Shown: positions 18,017 to 26,428 of the stretch, piece after piece
Layout: each line of letters opens with the position of its first letter
How positions within the stretch are numbered: the stretch's first letter is position 1
Origin: Leifsonia shinshuensis
GTDB lineage: Bacteria > Actinomycetota > Actinomycetes > Actinomycetales > Microbacteriaceae
DNA length: 64,000 nt
Reading direction: 5' to 3'
Assembly (NCBI RefSeq): GCF_014217625.1
Contig: NZ_CP043641.1
Location: forward strand, 2,480,001-2,544,000
The notes under the pieces: model-generated
What the model saw: the letters and a program-made list of their open reading frames with translations, nothing else
Told to the model about the DNA's origin: nothing
Database searches by the model: none
Made by a program: the position numbers and the translations under genes

Positions 18017-18778
18017 TCAGAGCGACGCCCAGGCGCCGGGCGTGCTGTCCAGCAGAAGGTCGCCGAGCCCCGCCGCGGCGAACGCGGCCGTGAAGTCGTC
18101 GGTGTTCTCGGTGAAGTGCGCCCAGCCCTCGGTGTGCGCGGGGAGCACGCGCGGCCGGCCCAGGAGCTGGGCGGCCTCCGCCGCTTCTGCGCTGGTCAGC
18201 GTCAGGTTCCCGTCGACCAGGGGCGTCCTGGCTGCCCCGGCGAACAGGACCGCGACCTCGATCGCGGGAAACCGTCCGGCGATCTCGGCCACGAGGCGCA
18301 ATGAGGCGTTGTCGCCGGAGAGGTACACCGTAGGCGAGCCGTGCGCCTCCAAAACGAACCCGGTCACCGGGCCGGTGGCCGACTCCGTGCCGTCCGGCCC
18401 GTGCTGGGCGGGGACCGCGGTGACGGTGACTCCGCCGATCGCGACGGACTCCCACGGCGCCACGCCGCGGCTCGTCGCGTCGAGGCGGCCCGCGGCGAGC
18501 GGTGTGGTCACGACGAGCGGCACCGTCGTCAGATAAGCGCGTCCTCCGCGGTCGAGGTTGTCCGGATGCTGGTCGTGCGAGAGCAGCACCGCGTCGACGG
18601 GCCCGAGGTCGCCGGGCCGGACGCGCGCGTCCGTGGTCTTGGTGAGTGTGCGGGAGCCGATCGGGTACTCACCCGCGCTGTCGAACGTGGGGTCGACGGC
18701 GAAGCGTGCTCCGCCGTACTCGACGAGGAGGCTGGGGCCGCCGAGGGAGAGGACGCGGGAGGTCGCAGAAGTGGTCAC
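18017..18778 (-). CDS. MBL-fold metallo-hydrolase (UlaG-like)
   Basis: A 253-residue metallo-beta-lactamase-fold protein. The metal-binding loop reads LSHDQHPDNLD (residues 66-76); in relatives the Gln is usually His (HDHHADN), so one canonical ligand of the HxHxDH motif appears substituted. Further metal residues can come from AQHGPDGTE and SGDNASL, and the end has PAHTEGWAHF. UlaG-like members hydrolyse lactones or phosphodiesters. Its GTG start overlaps the TGA of the CDP-alcohol phosphatidyltransferase gene (GTGA), so the two are translationally coupled and probably belong to the same pathway as the divergent seven-gene operon. Confidence 0.8.
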   Translation of the reverse strand: MTTSATSRVLSLGGPSLLVEYGGARFAVDPTFDSAGEYPIGSRTLTKTTDARVRPGDLGPVDAVLLSHDQHPDNLDRGGRAYLTTVPLVVTTPLAAGRLDATSRGVAPWESVAIGGVTVTAVPAQHGPDGTESATGPVTGFVLEAHGSPTVYLSGDNASLRLVAEIAGRFPAIEVAVLFAGAARTPLVDGNLTLTSAEAAEAAQLLGRPRVLPAHTEGWAHFTENTDDFTAAFAAAGLGDLLLDSTPGAWASL

Positions 18779-19527
18779 GACTCCATCGTAGGAACGGGTT
18801 CAGCCTCCCGGGTCGCCGCCGTCCTCCGCCGTTCGCGCACCAGCCACAGCACGTCACGCCCGAACGACTCCACGAGCAACGCCAGCGCCCCCGCGACGAG
18901 CACCGTGTCCAGAATCGGCAGCACCCCCGTGCACGCCACCGCGAGCGCCACCCCCGCGTACGCCGTCACCACCTTGCGCCAGTACCGGTACGGCAACGGC
19001 GCCCGCAGCCACGGCAGCAGCCACCCCGCCGCCACGAAGGCGTACCGGAGTCCCCCGATCGCCAGCACCCAGAGCCCGAGCGAGGGCGCCGCGTACACGC
19101 CGAGCACCAGCAGCAGGAAGGCGTCCACCTCCATGTCGAACCGCGCGCCGAGTTCGCTCGTGCTGCCGGTGCGACGCGCGACCCATCCGTCGACCGCGTC
19201 GAGCGCGAGGGCGGGGATGACCAGTCCGACCAGCAGCGGGACGGGCACCGCCCCGGTGAAGGACGCCACCACCAGCCCGGCGATGACGCCGACCAGGGTC
19301 GAGCGCATCGAGGTGACGATGTTGGCCGGGCCGAAGCGTTCCGAGCGGCGGCGCTGGAGGCCGCGGATCAGCAGCGTGTTCGACACCAGGAGGTAGGCGA
19401 CCGCAGCCGCCCAGCCCGACGCGGGCAGCGGCGTCATCCACCACTCGACCGAGAGCAGTCCGATCAGGAGGACGAGCGCGAGGCCCGCGCCGGCCCAGCC
19501 GACCGCTGCGAGTTGAACCCTTTTCAC
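18775..19527 (-). CDS. CDP-alcohol phosphatidyltransferase
   Basis: A 250-residue membrane enzyme that transfers a phosphatidyl or other phosphoalcohol group from a CDP-linked donor. The complete family signature D-x2-D-G-x2-A-R-x8-G-x3-D-x3-D is present: DAVDGWVAR at 110-118, G127, D131 and D135. Six to eight hydrophobic segments surround it. GTG at 19527 is selected because it begins the first membrane helix after a short basic stretch; the open frame upstream is cysteine/histidine-rich and unlike the family. It is divergent from the seven-gene pterin/glycosyl operon and coupled to the MBL gene; it may make or attach the lipid part of that operon's product (inference). Confidence 0.9.
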   Translation of the reverse strand: MKRVQLAAVGWAGAGLALVLLIGLLSVEWWMTPLPASGWAAAVAYLLVSNTLLIRGLQRRRSERFGPANIVTSMRSTLVGVIAGLVVASFTGAVPVPLLVGLVIPALALDAVDGWVARRTGSTSELGARFDMEVDAFLLLVLGVYAAPSLGLWVLAIGGLRYAFVAAGWLLPWLRAPLPYRYWRKVVTAYAGVALAVACTGVLPILDTVLVAGALALLVESFGRDVLWLVRERRRTAATREAEPVPTMES

Positions 19528-19649
19528 GTGAGCCTCGTGTCTCTGGGGAACGGCACCGTGTGCTGCCGCATCTTGCCTTAACACGCAGCGTGTGCACGGA
19601 TGGTTCACAGGGGCCCGAACCCAGGAGGCCGCCGCGAGAGGAGCTGGAC

Positions 19650-20627
19650 GTGCTCGAAGGCACCGCGTTCTGGATCGAGGAGCCCGGCGTCGGGGCCCTC
19701 CGGACCGAGCCGCTGCGGGAGCCCGGCGACGGGGAGGTGGTCGTCCGCACGCTGCTCACCGGGGTGAGCCGCGGCACCGAGGCGACCGTGTTCAACGGCC
19801 GCGTGCCGCCGAGCCAGTACGCGCTGATGCGGGCGCCGTGGCAGGAGGGCGACTTCCCCGCGCCGGTCAAGTACGGATACCTCAACGTCGGCGTGGTCGA
19901 GCGGGGGCCCGCCGAGCTGGCCGGGCGCACCGTGTTCACCCTGTACCCGCACCAGTCGGCCTTCGTCGTCTCGACCGCCGCGGTGAACCCGGTGCCCGAG
20001 GGCGTCCCCGCCGAGCGCGCGGTGCTCGCGGGCGCGGTGGAGACCGCGGTCAACGTGCTGTGGGACGCCGCGCCGCTCGTGGGCGACCGGATCACGGTGA
20101 TCGGGGCCGGGATGATCGGCTGCTGCGTCGCGCGGCTGGCCCGGGGCGTCCCGGGGGCGGAGGTCGTGCTGGTCGACGTCGACCCGTCGCGCCGCGAGGT
20201 CGCTGAGCGGCTGGGCGTGGCCTTCGCCGAACCGGACGCCGCGCCGCACGACCGGAATATCGTCATCCACACCAGCGGGTCGGAGGCCGGCCTGCGCCTC
20301 GCGCTGGAGACCGTCGTCACCGAGGGCGAGGTGGTCGAGGCCAGCTGGTTCGGCGACCGGCCCGTGTCGCTGATGCTCGGGGAGGACTTCCACTCCCGCC
20401 GGCTGACGATCCGGTCCAGCCAGGTCGGCGTCGTGCCGCCGAGCCGCCGCGAACAGCTCAGCACGACCAGTCGGCTGGCGCTCGCGCTCGACCTGCTGCG
20501 CGACCCCGCGTTCGACGCCCTGCTCACCGGCTCCTCGTCGTGGCGCGAGCTGCCCGATGTCCTCGCGCGACTCGCGGCCGACCCGGGTTCCGAGCTCTGC
20601 CACACCATCGTCTGGAGGGACGCCTGA
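19650..20627 (+). CDS. MDR-family dehydrogenase, BchC-like, first gene of the seven-gene operon
   Basis: A 325-residue medium-chain dehydrogenase/reductase. The GroES-like part has [12 protein letters not shown] (residues 37-48), where zinc-dependent alcohol dehydrogenases would have a Cys zinc ligand; SRGTE is typical of the subgroup that includes bacteriochlorophyllide dehydrogenase BchC. The Rossmann motif [12 protein letters not shown] is near residue 150, and a DVDPSRRE segment suggests NAD(H). It probably oxidises a side-chain hydroxyl of an unknown ring-containing or sugar substrate without catalytic zinc. GTG at 19650 follows a GAGAGGAG ribosome binding site. Its TGA overlaps the next ATG (TGATG). 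Confidence 0.82.
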   Translation: MLEGTAFWIEEPGVGALRTEPLREPGDGEVVVRTLLTGVSRGTEATVFNGRVPPSQYALMRAPWQEGDFPAPVKYGYLNVGVVERGPAELAGRTVFTLYPHQSAFVVSTAAVNPVPEGVPAERAVLAGAVETAVNVLWDAAPLVGDRITVIGAGMIGCCVARLARGVPGAEVVLVDVDPSRREVAERLGVAFAEPDAAPHDRNIVIHTSGSEAGLRLALETVVTEGEVVEASWFGDRPVSLMLGEDFHSRRLTIRSSQVGVVPPSRREQLSTTSRLALALDLLRDPAFDALLTGSSSWRELPDVLARLAADPGSELCHTIVWRDA

Positions 20628-21025
20628 TGCCGTTCACGGTCACGGTCCGCGACCACCTCATGGTCGCCCACAGCTTCACCGGCGAGGCGTTCGGGCCCGC
20701 CCAGCGCCTGCACGGCGCGACCTTCGTCGTGGACGCGACCTTCGGCGCCGACGAGCTCGACGCGGACGGTGTGGTGGTCGACATCGGCCGGGCGACGACT
20801 GCGCTGGCGGAGATCACCGGCTCGCTCACCTATCGCAACCTGGACGACGAACCCGCCTTCGCCGGGATGAACACCACCACCGAGGTGCTGTGCCGGGCGA
20901 TCGCCGACCGGCTCGCGGCCGCGGCGGCCGACGGTTCGCTCGGCCGCGCCACCGGCCTGACCTCCATCGCCGTCACCCTCCACGAGTCCCACATCGCGTG
21001 GGCGAGCTATTCGAGGCCGCTGTGA
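20627..21025 (+). CDS. 6-pyruvoyl-tetrahydropterin synthase/QueD homologue with altered active site
   Basis: A 132-residue PTPS-fold protein, the family that reshapes 7,8-dihydroneopterin triphosphate. The fold markers VAHSF (H15), LHGATF (H29) and the C-terminal [11 protein letters not shown] with E120 are present. However, the second zinc His of the usual HGH motif is Ala31, and the usual Asp-His of the catalytic triad reads LDDEP (about 72-76), so the histidine is absent. It therefore may bind a pterin without standard chemistry, or catalyse a different step. It overlaps both neighbours (TGATG and GTGA). No GTP cyclohydrolase, QueC or QueE lies in the window, which argues against queuosine synthesis here. 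Confidence 0.8.
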   Translation: MPFTVTVRDHLMVAHSFTGEAFGPAQRLHGATFVVDATFGADELDADGVVVDIGRATTALAEITGSLTYRNLDDEPAFAGMNTTTEVLCRAIADRLAAAAADGSLGRATGLTSIAVTLHESHIAWASYSRPL

Positions 21026-22083
21026 CCGACGTCTACTTCCTGGTGCCGGACACCATCGACGACCCGCGGCGGGTGAGCGGCGGCAACCGCTACGACCAGC
21101 GCGTCCGCGACGGGCTCCGGGCGGAGGGCTGGCGCGTGCACATGATGCTGGTCACCGGCCGCGGCGCCGGCTGGACGGCCCGGGCGCTGGCCGCTCTGCC
21201 GGAGGGGGCGCTCGCTCTGGTCGACGGCCTCCTCGTCGCCCGGGAGCCCGAGGCGCTGGTGGCCCACCGGTCGCGGCTGCGGGTCGTGGTGCTGGCGCAC
21301 ATGGTGGCCGCGCCGACCGCCACGGGCGACGGGATGCTCGGCGACCGCGACCTCGCCGCCCTCCGCTCCGCGCGCCGCATCGTCGCCACGAGCGCGTGGA
21401 CCCGCTCCGAACTCCTCGAACAGGACGCCGCCGACCCGCACCGCATCGTCGTGGCACACCCCGGCGTCGACCCGGCGCCCGCGACCACGCCGTCCGAGGA
21501 CGGCGGCCGCCTGCTGTGCGTCGCCGCCGTCGCGCCGCACAAGGGCCAGGACCTCCTGCTCCGCGCGCTCGCCGGCTTCGCCGACCGCGACGGCTGGACC
21601 TGCACCCTCGTCGGCTCGCTCGACGTCGACCCTGGATTCGTGGAGGCGCTGACCTCCGTGATCGACGCCGCCGGGCTGACCGGACGGATCCGCTTCGCGG
21701 GCGTCCTCGACCCGGACGCGCTCTCGGCGGCGTACGGGGAGGCCGACCTGGTGGTGCTGCCGTCGCGCAGCGAGAGCTATGGGATGGCCGTGGCCGAGGC
21801 GCTGGCGCACGGCGTCCCCGTGCTCGCCACCGGAGTGGGCGGCATCCCGGAGGCGATCGCACGGCCGGACGCCGCGATGATCGTGCCGCCGGACGACCCG
21901 TGGGCGCTGCACGTGGTGCTGCAGCAGTGGTGGGCGAGCGCGACCCGGCGTGACGCCCTGAAGGCGGCGGCATTGGAGGCCCGGGAGGCCGGGCGGAGCT
22001 GGGAGGACGCGACCGCGGTGGTGGCGTCCGCGCTGCGGACTGCCGCGATGGAGGGGCTGCGCGCGGAGGCGGTGCCGTCATGA
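21022..22083 (+). CDS. Glycosyltransferase family 4 (GT-B fold)
   Basis: A 353-residue retaining glycosyltransferase. The N-terminal domain starts VYFLVPD and has the acceptor-side [10 protein letters not shown]; the donor domain has [11 protein letters not shown] near residue 180, and the E-x7-E motif appears as [11 protein letters not shown] near 250-260 with GVGGIPEAI after it. It should transfer a sugar from an NDP-sugar to an acceptor made by the neighbouring enzymes. GTG at 21022 overlaps the previous TGA (GTGA) and its own stop overlaps the methyltransferase ATG (ATGA). No signal or membrane segment is visible, so it acts in the cytoplasm or at the inner membrane face. Confidence 0.88.
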   Translation: MTDVYFLVPDTIDDPRRVSGGNRYDQRVRDGLRAEGWRVHMMLVTGRGAGWTARALAALPEGALALVDGLLVAREPEALVAHRSRLRVVVLAHMVAAPTATGDGMLGDRDLAALRSARRIVATSAWTRSELLEQDAADPHRIVVAHPGVDPAPATTPSEDGGRLLCVAAVAPHKGQDLLLRALAGFADRDGWTCTLVGSLDVDPGFVEALTSVIDAAGLTGRIRFAGVLDPDALSAAYGEADLVVLPSRSESYGMAVAEALAHGVPVLATGVGGIPEAIARPDAAMIVPPDDPWALHVVLQQWWASATRRDALKAAALEAREAGRSWEDATAVVASALRTAAMEGLRAEAVPS

Positions 22084-22922
22084 CCGGGGTGCTGGAGGTC
22101 AGCGCCGACTGGCTCGCGCTGCGGGAGGCGGAGGACGCGCGCTCGCGCTCGCGTCGACTCGCGCGGCTGGCGGCGGGACTGGCCGGAGATGCCCGCACCC
22201 GCCCGCTCACCGTCCACGACCTCGGCAGCGGCACCGGCTCGATGATGCGCTGGCTCGCGCCGCAGCTCCCTGGACCGCAGGCCTGGATCCTCCACGACTG
22301 GAACGCCGGCCTCACCGCGCACGCCACCGACGCCGAGCCTCCCCGCGACCGCGCGGGGCGCCCGGTCGCCGTCGCCCCCCGCGTCACCCCGCTCGACCGG
22401 CTCGCGTCCGCCGACCTGGCCGGCGCCGATCTCGTCACGGCCTCCGCCCTCCTCGACGTCGTGACCGCCCAGGAGGCGCACGCCATCGTGGACGCGTGCC
22501 TCGCCGCCGGCGCTCCCGCGTTCCTGCCGCTCAGCGTGACCGGGGACGTCGAGCTGCGCCCGTGGGACCGGCGCGACATCCGGTTCGCCCGGGCCTTCAA
22601 CGAGCATCAGCGCCGCGAGGTCGACGGGCGTCGCCTGCTCGGCCGGTTCGGCGCGCCGATCGTGCGCGGGCTCTTCGAGCGCGCCGGCTGGCACGTCCGG
22701 ACCGCGCTGACGACGTGGCGGCTCGACGGGCGCGACCCGCGGCTGCTGGGCGAGTGGTTCGACGGCTGGGCCGACGCGGCGGTGGAGCAGGCCGAGGCCG
22801 ACCGCGACCGCGCGCTGCTCGATCAGGCCCGCGACTACCGGGCGCTGCGCCGCGAACAGCAGCGACACGGCGGACTGTCCGCAGTGGTGTACCACCTCGA
22901 CGTGCTGGCGTGGCCGAGATGA
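22080..22922 (+). CDS. SAM-dependent class I methyltransferase
   Basis: A 280-residue methyltransferase with motif I VHDLGSGTGSMMRWL near residues 44-58, an acidic ILHDWN at the end of strand 2, and LVTASALLDVV as the post-motif. The C-terminal part is helical with RDYRALRREQQRHGG. The acceptor is unknown; context suggests methylation of the operon's glycosylated or pterin-like product. Both ends overlap neighbouring genes by 4 bp (ATGA), so expression is tightly coupled. Confidence 0.82.
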   Translation: MTGVLEVSADWLALREAEDARSRSRRLARLAAGLAGDARTRPLTVHDLGSGTGSMMRWLAPQLPGPQAWILHDWNAGLTAHATDAEPPRDRAGRPVAVAPRVTPLDRLASADLAGADLVTASALLDVVTAQEAHAIVDACLAAGAPAFLPLSVTGDVELRPWDRRDIRFARAFNEHQRREVDGRRLLGRFGAPIVRGLFERAGWHVRTALTTWRLDGRDPRLLGEWFDGWADAAVEQAEADRDRALLDQARDYRALRREQQRHGGLSAVVYHLDVLAWPR

Positions 22923-23947
22923 CCGCCCGGCTCAGCGCGGCAGAGGAGGCGGTGGCGACCCCGACGCCCGGCCCCGCGACGGCCAGCCCCGCGACGACCG
23001 GCCGCGCGGCATCCCGCCTCCGCCGCGTCGTCGCGCACCCCGCCGCCCGGATCGCCCTCCGCATCCTCCTCCCCGTCGCCATCCTCGTCGCGATCGTCGC
23101 CCGCGTCGGCACCGGACCCTTCGTTCACGGCCTCCTGAGCCTCGACGCGCCGACCGTCGCGGCCGCGTTCGCCCTCACCGGGATCGCGACCGCGGCCGCC
23201 GCCTGGCGCTGGAGGCTCATCGCCGGACGGCTCGGCGTCGGCCTCGCCTGGTCCACCGCGGTCGGGATGTACTACCGCTCCCAGTTCGTCAACACCGTGC
23301 TGCCGGGCGGTGTGCTCGGCGACGTCCAGCGCGCGGTCGACCACGGCCGGAGCGCCGACCAGCTCGGGGCCGCCGCCCGGGCGGTCGCAGTGGAGCGGCT
23401 GCTCGGCCAGGCGGTGCAGGTCGTCCTCGCCGTCGGAGTCCTCGCCGTCGTCGGGATGGAGTTCGTGGGCGTGCTGCTCCCCATCCTCGGCGTCGCACTG
23501 GTGGTCGCGATCGGAGGCGGCGCTGCCGCGGCGCTCGCGAGCCGGCGGGTCCGGCGAGCGCTCACGCGTGAGCTGCGGGAGGTCCGCGAGGGTCTCGGCT
23601 CCGCGGCGGTCTGCGTCCAGGCCGTCGTCGCGTCGGTGATCGTCTGCGCGTGCCACCTCGGCACGTTCGCGATCGCCGCCGTCGCAGTCGGTGCGGACGT
23701 CCCGCCGCTGCGGATGCTCGCGCTCGGGCTCGTCGTGCTGCTCGCGGCCTCCATCCCCGTCAACCTCGGCGGCTGGGGTCCGCGGGAGGGCGCTGCCGGC
23801 TGGGCGTTCGCGATGGCGGGATTCGGCGCAGCGGCCGGTGTCTCGGCGGCCACCCTGTACGGCGTGCTGGCGTTCGTCTGCTTCGCGCCGGCGGCGCTGA
23901 TCGTGCAGTCCACCGCGCTCATCCGGCGGAGGAGGATGCGGGCATGA
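22919..23947 (+). CDS. UPF0104/lysylphosphatidylglycerol-synthase-type membrane protein
   Basis: A 342-residue polytopic membrane protein of the family that includes the flippase half of MprF and AglD-like proteins. After a 40-residue soluble Ala/Thr/Pro-rich start, there are about seven or eight hydrophobic helices. The family signature region MYYRSQFVNTVLPGGVLGD is near residues 116-134 and PVNLGGWGPREGA near 278-290. Members of this group flip or handle lipid-linked substrates. Placement next to a glycosyltransferase and CDP-alcohol transferase suggests that the product is a glycolipid that is flipped across the membrane (inference). Confidence 0.85.
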   Translation: MTARLSAAEEAVATPTPGPATASPATTGRAASRLRRVVAHPAARIALRILLPVAILVAIVARVGTGPFVHGLLSLDAPTVAAAFALTGIATAAAAWRWRLIAGRLGVGLAWSTAVGMYYRSQFVNTVLPGGVLGDVQRAVDHGRSADQLGAAARAVAVERLLGQAVQVVLAVGVLAVVGMEFVGVLLPILGVALVVAIGGGAAAALASRRVRRALTRELREVREGLGSAAVCVQAVVASVIVCACHLGTFAIAAVAVGADVPPLRMLALGLVVLLAASIPVNLGGWGPREGAAGWAFAMAGFGAAAGVSAATLYGVLAFVCFAPAALIVQSTALIRRRRMRA

Positions 23948-24639
23948 CCGAGCGACCCTATGTGACCGTGAGCTGCGCCATCTCCCTCGACGGCTACCTC
24001 GACACCGCCAGACCGCCGAAGCTCGCGCTGTCGAACGCCGCCGACTTCGACCGCGTGGACGATGTCCGCGCGCGGCACGACGTCATCCTGGTGGGTGCGC
24101 GGACGGTGCGGCGCGACAACCCGCGGCTGCTGGTCCGCAGCGCCGAACGCCAGGACCGGCGGGAGCGCTCCGGCAAATGCCGCACGCCGTGGAAGGCGAC
24201 CGTGACCTCCACCGGCGACCTCGACCCTGGCGCCAACTTCTTCACCCTCGGCGACACCGTGAAGCTCGTCTACTGCCCGAGCGGTCGGCAGGCCCGGCTG
24301 GCGGACCTGCTCGGCGACGCCGCCACCGTCGTGCCGCTCGGCGACGGCGTGCGGATGGCGGACCTGCTCGCGGACCTCGGCGAGCGCGGCGTGCGCCGGG
24401 TGATGGTGGAGGGCGGTGGGTCCACGCTCACCCAGTTCCTCGCGGACGGCCTGGCCGACGAGCTCCAGCTCGCGGTCGCGCCGTTCTTCGTCGGCGACCC
24501 GGCCGCGCCGCGCTTCGTCGGCGAGGGCGCGTTCCCCTGGACGAGCGACAAGCGCGCCGCGCTCGTGGAGGCCCGGCCGATCGGGGATGTGGTGCTGCTG
24601 CGCTACGCGCTGTCGGACCGGTTCGGCGGGTTCCCGTGA
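23944..24639 (+). CDS. RibD C-terminal/dihydrofolate-reductase-like reductase
   Basis: A 231-residue reductase of the RibD_C fold, which in riboflavin synthesis reduces the ribosyl group of a pyrimidine using NADPH. Family elements are VSCAISLDGYLD (residues 9-20), LVGARTVRRDNPRL near 47-60 and the NADPH loop VMVEGGGSTL near 152-161. There is no deaminase domain, so it is a stand-alone reductase. Together with the PTPS homologue it implies chemistry on a GTP-derived ring system, but its substrate is unknown. It overlaps the genes on both sides by 4 bp. A second, separate DHFR-like gene lies at 31100. Confidence 0.85.
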   Translation: MTERPYVTVSCAISLDGYLDTARPPKLALSNAADFDRVDDVRARHDVILVGARTVRRDNPRLLVRSAERQDRRERSGKCRTPWKATVTSTGDLDPGANFFTLGDTVKLVYCPSGRQARLADLLGDAATVVPLGDGVRMADLLADLGERGVRRVMVEGGGSTLTQFLADGLADELQLAVAPFFVGDPAAPRFVGEGAFPWTSDKRAALVEARPIGDVVLLRYALSDRFGGFP

Positions 24640-26276
24640 CCAGCGCACGCCGGGGCCCGCCGCGCGGACGCGGGGTCTGGAGCGTCGTCGCGACCACCCT
24701 CGCCGCCCTCACCCTCTTCCTCGCCTCGCTCGCGCCCGGCCTCATCGCCTCGGACTCGGCGCTCGCTCTGGTGCGCGTCCCGCTGGAGTGCGTGCTCGCC
24801 CTGGCGGTGCTCCTCCTGCTCCCATGGCCCTGGGCGCGCCGGGCCCTGGCGATCCTCATCGCGCTGCTCCTCGTGCTCGCGACCATCGTCTCCGCGCTCG
24901 ACCGGGTGTTCGAGGCGACGGTCGGGAGGCCGTTCGACGTCGTGAGCGGATGGTCGGAGCTGGTCGACGGCTACGGCGTGGTCCGCGACTCCACCGGGAC
25001 CGCCGGCGCGATCGGTCTCCTGGCGCTCGTCGCCCTCGCAGCGGCGGGGCTCGTCGCCGCGATCACCGCCTCCCTGCTGCACCTCGCGCGCGTCCTCGCG
25101 CCGCGGCGCCGGCCGAGCCTGATCGGGGCGTCGGCCGTCACGGCCGGGTGGCTTGTCCTCGCGCTCGTCGGCCTCCAGCTCGTGCCCGGCGAGCCGGTCG
25201 CGGCGGCCGACGGGCTCTCGGCCGCGGCCTCCACCGTGGACCAGGTGCGGGTGGCCGCGCGCGACCAGGCCGTCTTCGATCACGCGGCCTCCAGTGACCC
25301 GTACGCGAAGCTGCCGGCCTCCGACCTCCTCACTGGGCTGAAGGGCAAGGACGTCGTCATCGCCTTCGTGGAGAGCTACGGGCAGGTCGCCGTGCAGGGC
25401 ACCTCCTTCTCGCCGGGCGTCGACGCCGTCCTCCGGAACGGGAACGCCGCCCTCGCCGCGCACGGCTATACCGAGCGCAGCGCCTTCCTGACCTCGTCCA
25501 CGTTCGGCGGGATCAGCTGGCTCGCCCACTCCACGCTGCAGAGCGGGCTGTGGATCGACTCGCAGCAGCGCTACGACCAGGTCACCTCCGGCACCCGCTT
25601 CACGCTCGCCGCCGCGTTCCGCAAGGCGGGCTGGCGGACGGTCAGCGATGTCCCCTCCGACTCGAAGCCGTGGCCGGTCGGGACGTCCTTCTACCATTAC
25701 GAGCAGGAGCTCAACGCGAAGAACGTCGGCTACCGCGGCCCGAGCTTCAGCTACGCGCAGGTGCCGGACCAGTACACGTGGGCCTACTTCCAGCAGCACG
25801 AACTCGCGGTCCCGCACCAGCCGCTGATGGCGGAGATCGACCTGGTCTCGTCGCACACGCCGTGGACGCCGCTGCCGAAGGTGCTGCCCTGGGACCAGCT
25901 CGGCGACGGCTCGGTCTACGACCCGCAGCCGGCGGAGGGCCTCCCGCCGAGCGTCGTCTGGCAGGACCCGCGCCACGTGCAGCAGCTCTACGGCCAGTCG
26001 ATCCAGTACACGATGAGCTCACTGATCTCCTTCCTGACCACGTTCGACGACCCGAACCTGGTGCTCGTCGTCCTGGGCGACCACCAGCCGGCGACGATCG
26101 TCAGCGGTCCGGGAGCGAACCACGACGTGCCGATCAGCATCATCGCGAAGGATCCGGCCGTCACCCGGCGGATCGCCTCGTGGGGCTGGCAACCCGGACT
26201 GCTGCCATCCGCGACCGCCCCCGTCTGGCGGATGGACGCCTTCCGGAACCGCTTCCTGACGGCGTACGGGCCGTGA
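24636..26276 (+). CDS. Membrane-bound sulfatase/LtaS-like alkaline-phosphatase-superfamily enzyme
   Basis: A 546-residue protein with four or five N-terminal hydrophobic helices (about residues 12-40, 45-85, 120-150 and 160-190) and an extracytoplasmic catalytic domain. The domain starts VVIAFVESYGQVAV, holds a Ser/Thr-rich nucleophile region TSSTFGGISWLAH near 292-304, VSSHTPWTPLP near 410 and VVLGDHQPATI near 480, which carry the usual Asp/His metal ligands. Related enzymes move phosphoglycerol or phosphoethanolamine groups onto glycans, or remove sulfate. As last gene of the operon it could modify the exported glycolipid. GTG at 24636 overlaps the preceding TGA; the gene ends against the repeated palindromic element. 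Confidence 0.83.
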   Translation: MTSARRGPPRGRGVWSVVATTLAALTLFLASLAPGLIASDSALALVRVPLECVLALAVLLLLPWPWARRALAILIALLLVLATIVSALDRVFEATVGRPFDVVSGWSELVDGYGVVRDSTGTAGAIGLLALVALAAAGLVAAITASLLHLARVLAPRRRPSLIGASAVTAGWLVLALVGLQLVPGEPVAAADGLSAAASTVDQVRVAARDQAVFDHAASSDPYAKLPASDLLTGLKGKDVVIAFVESYGQVAVQGTSFSPGVDAVLRNGNAALAAHGYTERSAFLTSSTFGGISWLAHSTLQSGLWIDSQQRYDQVTSGTRFTLAAAFRKAGWRTVSDVPSDSKPWPVGTSFYHYEQELNAKNVGYRGPSFSYAQVPDQYTWAYFQQHELAVPHQPLMAEIDLVSSHTPWTPLPKVLPWDQLGDGSVYDPQPAEGLPPSVVWQDPRHVQQLYGQSIQYTMSSLISFLTTFDDPNLVLVVLGDHQPATIVSGPGANHDVPISIIAKDPAVTRRIASWGWQPGLLPSATAPVWRMDAFRNRFLTAYGP

Positions 26277-26284
26277 GCCCCTCG

Positions 26285-26416
26285 CGCGATTCGTGACGAA
26301 TGTCGTGAACGGCGGCGGCATTCGCGACATTCGGCACGAATGACCGCGGAATCCTCAACGCGATTCGTGACGAATGTCGTGAACGGCGGCGGCATTCGCG
26401 ACATTCGGCACGAATG
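26285..26416. repeat. Two direct copies of a 58-bp palindromic repeat
   Basis: Positions 26285-26342 and 26359-26416 are identical 58-bp units separated by 16 bp. Inside each, ATTCGTGACGAATGTCG pairs with CGACATTCGGCACGAAT (17-bp arms, one mismatch) around a 19-nt loop. The arm also has inner symmetry, TTCGTGMCGAA. The units lie between convergent genes ending at 26276 (+) and 26429 (-). A third copy of the same arms occurs at 31640-31692. Bidirectional termination or a REP-like mobile element are the best explanations. Confidence 0.85.
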
Positions 26417-26428
26417 TCGCGACGGCGG

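Noticed and set aside
20627..21025. Queuosine biosynthesis gene queD
   Set aside because: No queC, queE or queF is nearby, and key catalytic residues are changed; the operon partners do not fit queuosine.
26285..26416. CRISPR array
   Set aside because: Only two repeats, 58 bp each, with a 16-bp spacer and strong internal dyad symmetry; no cas genes are present, and a third arm copy lies alone 5 kb away.
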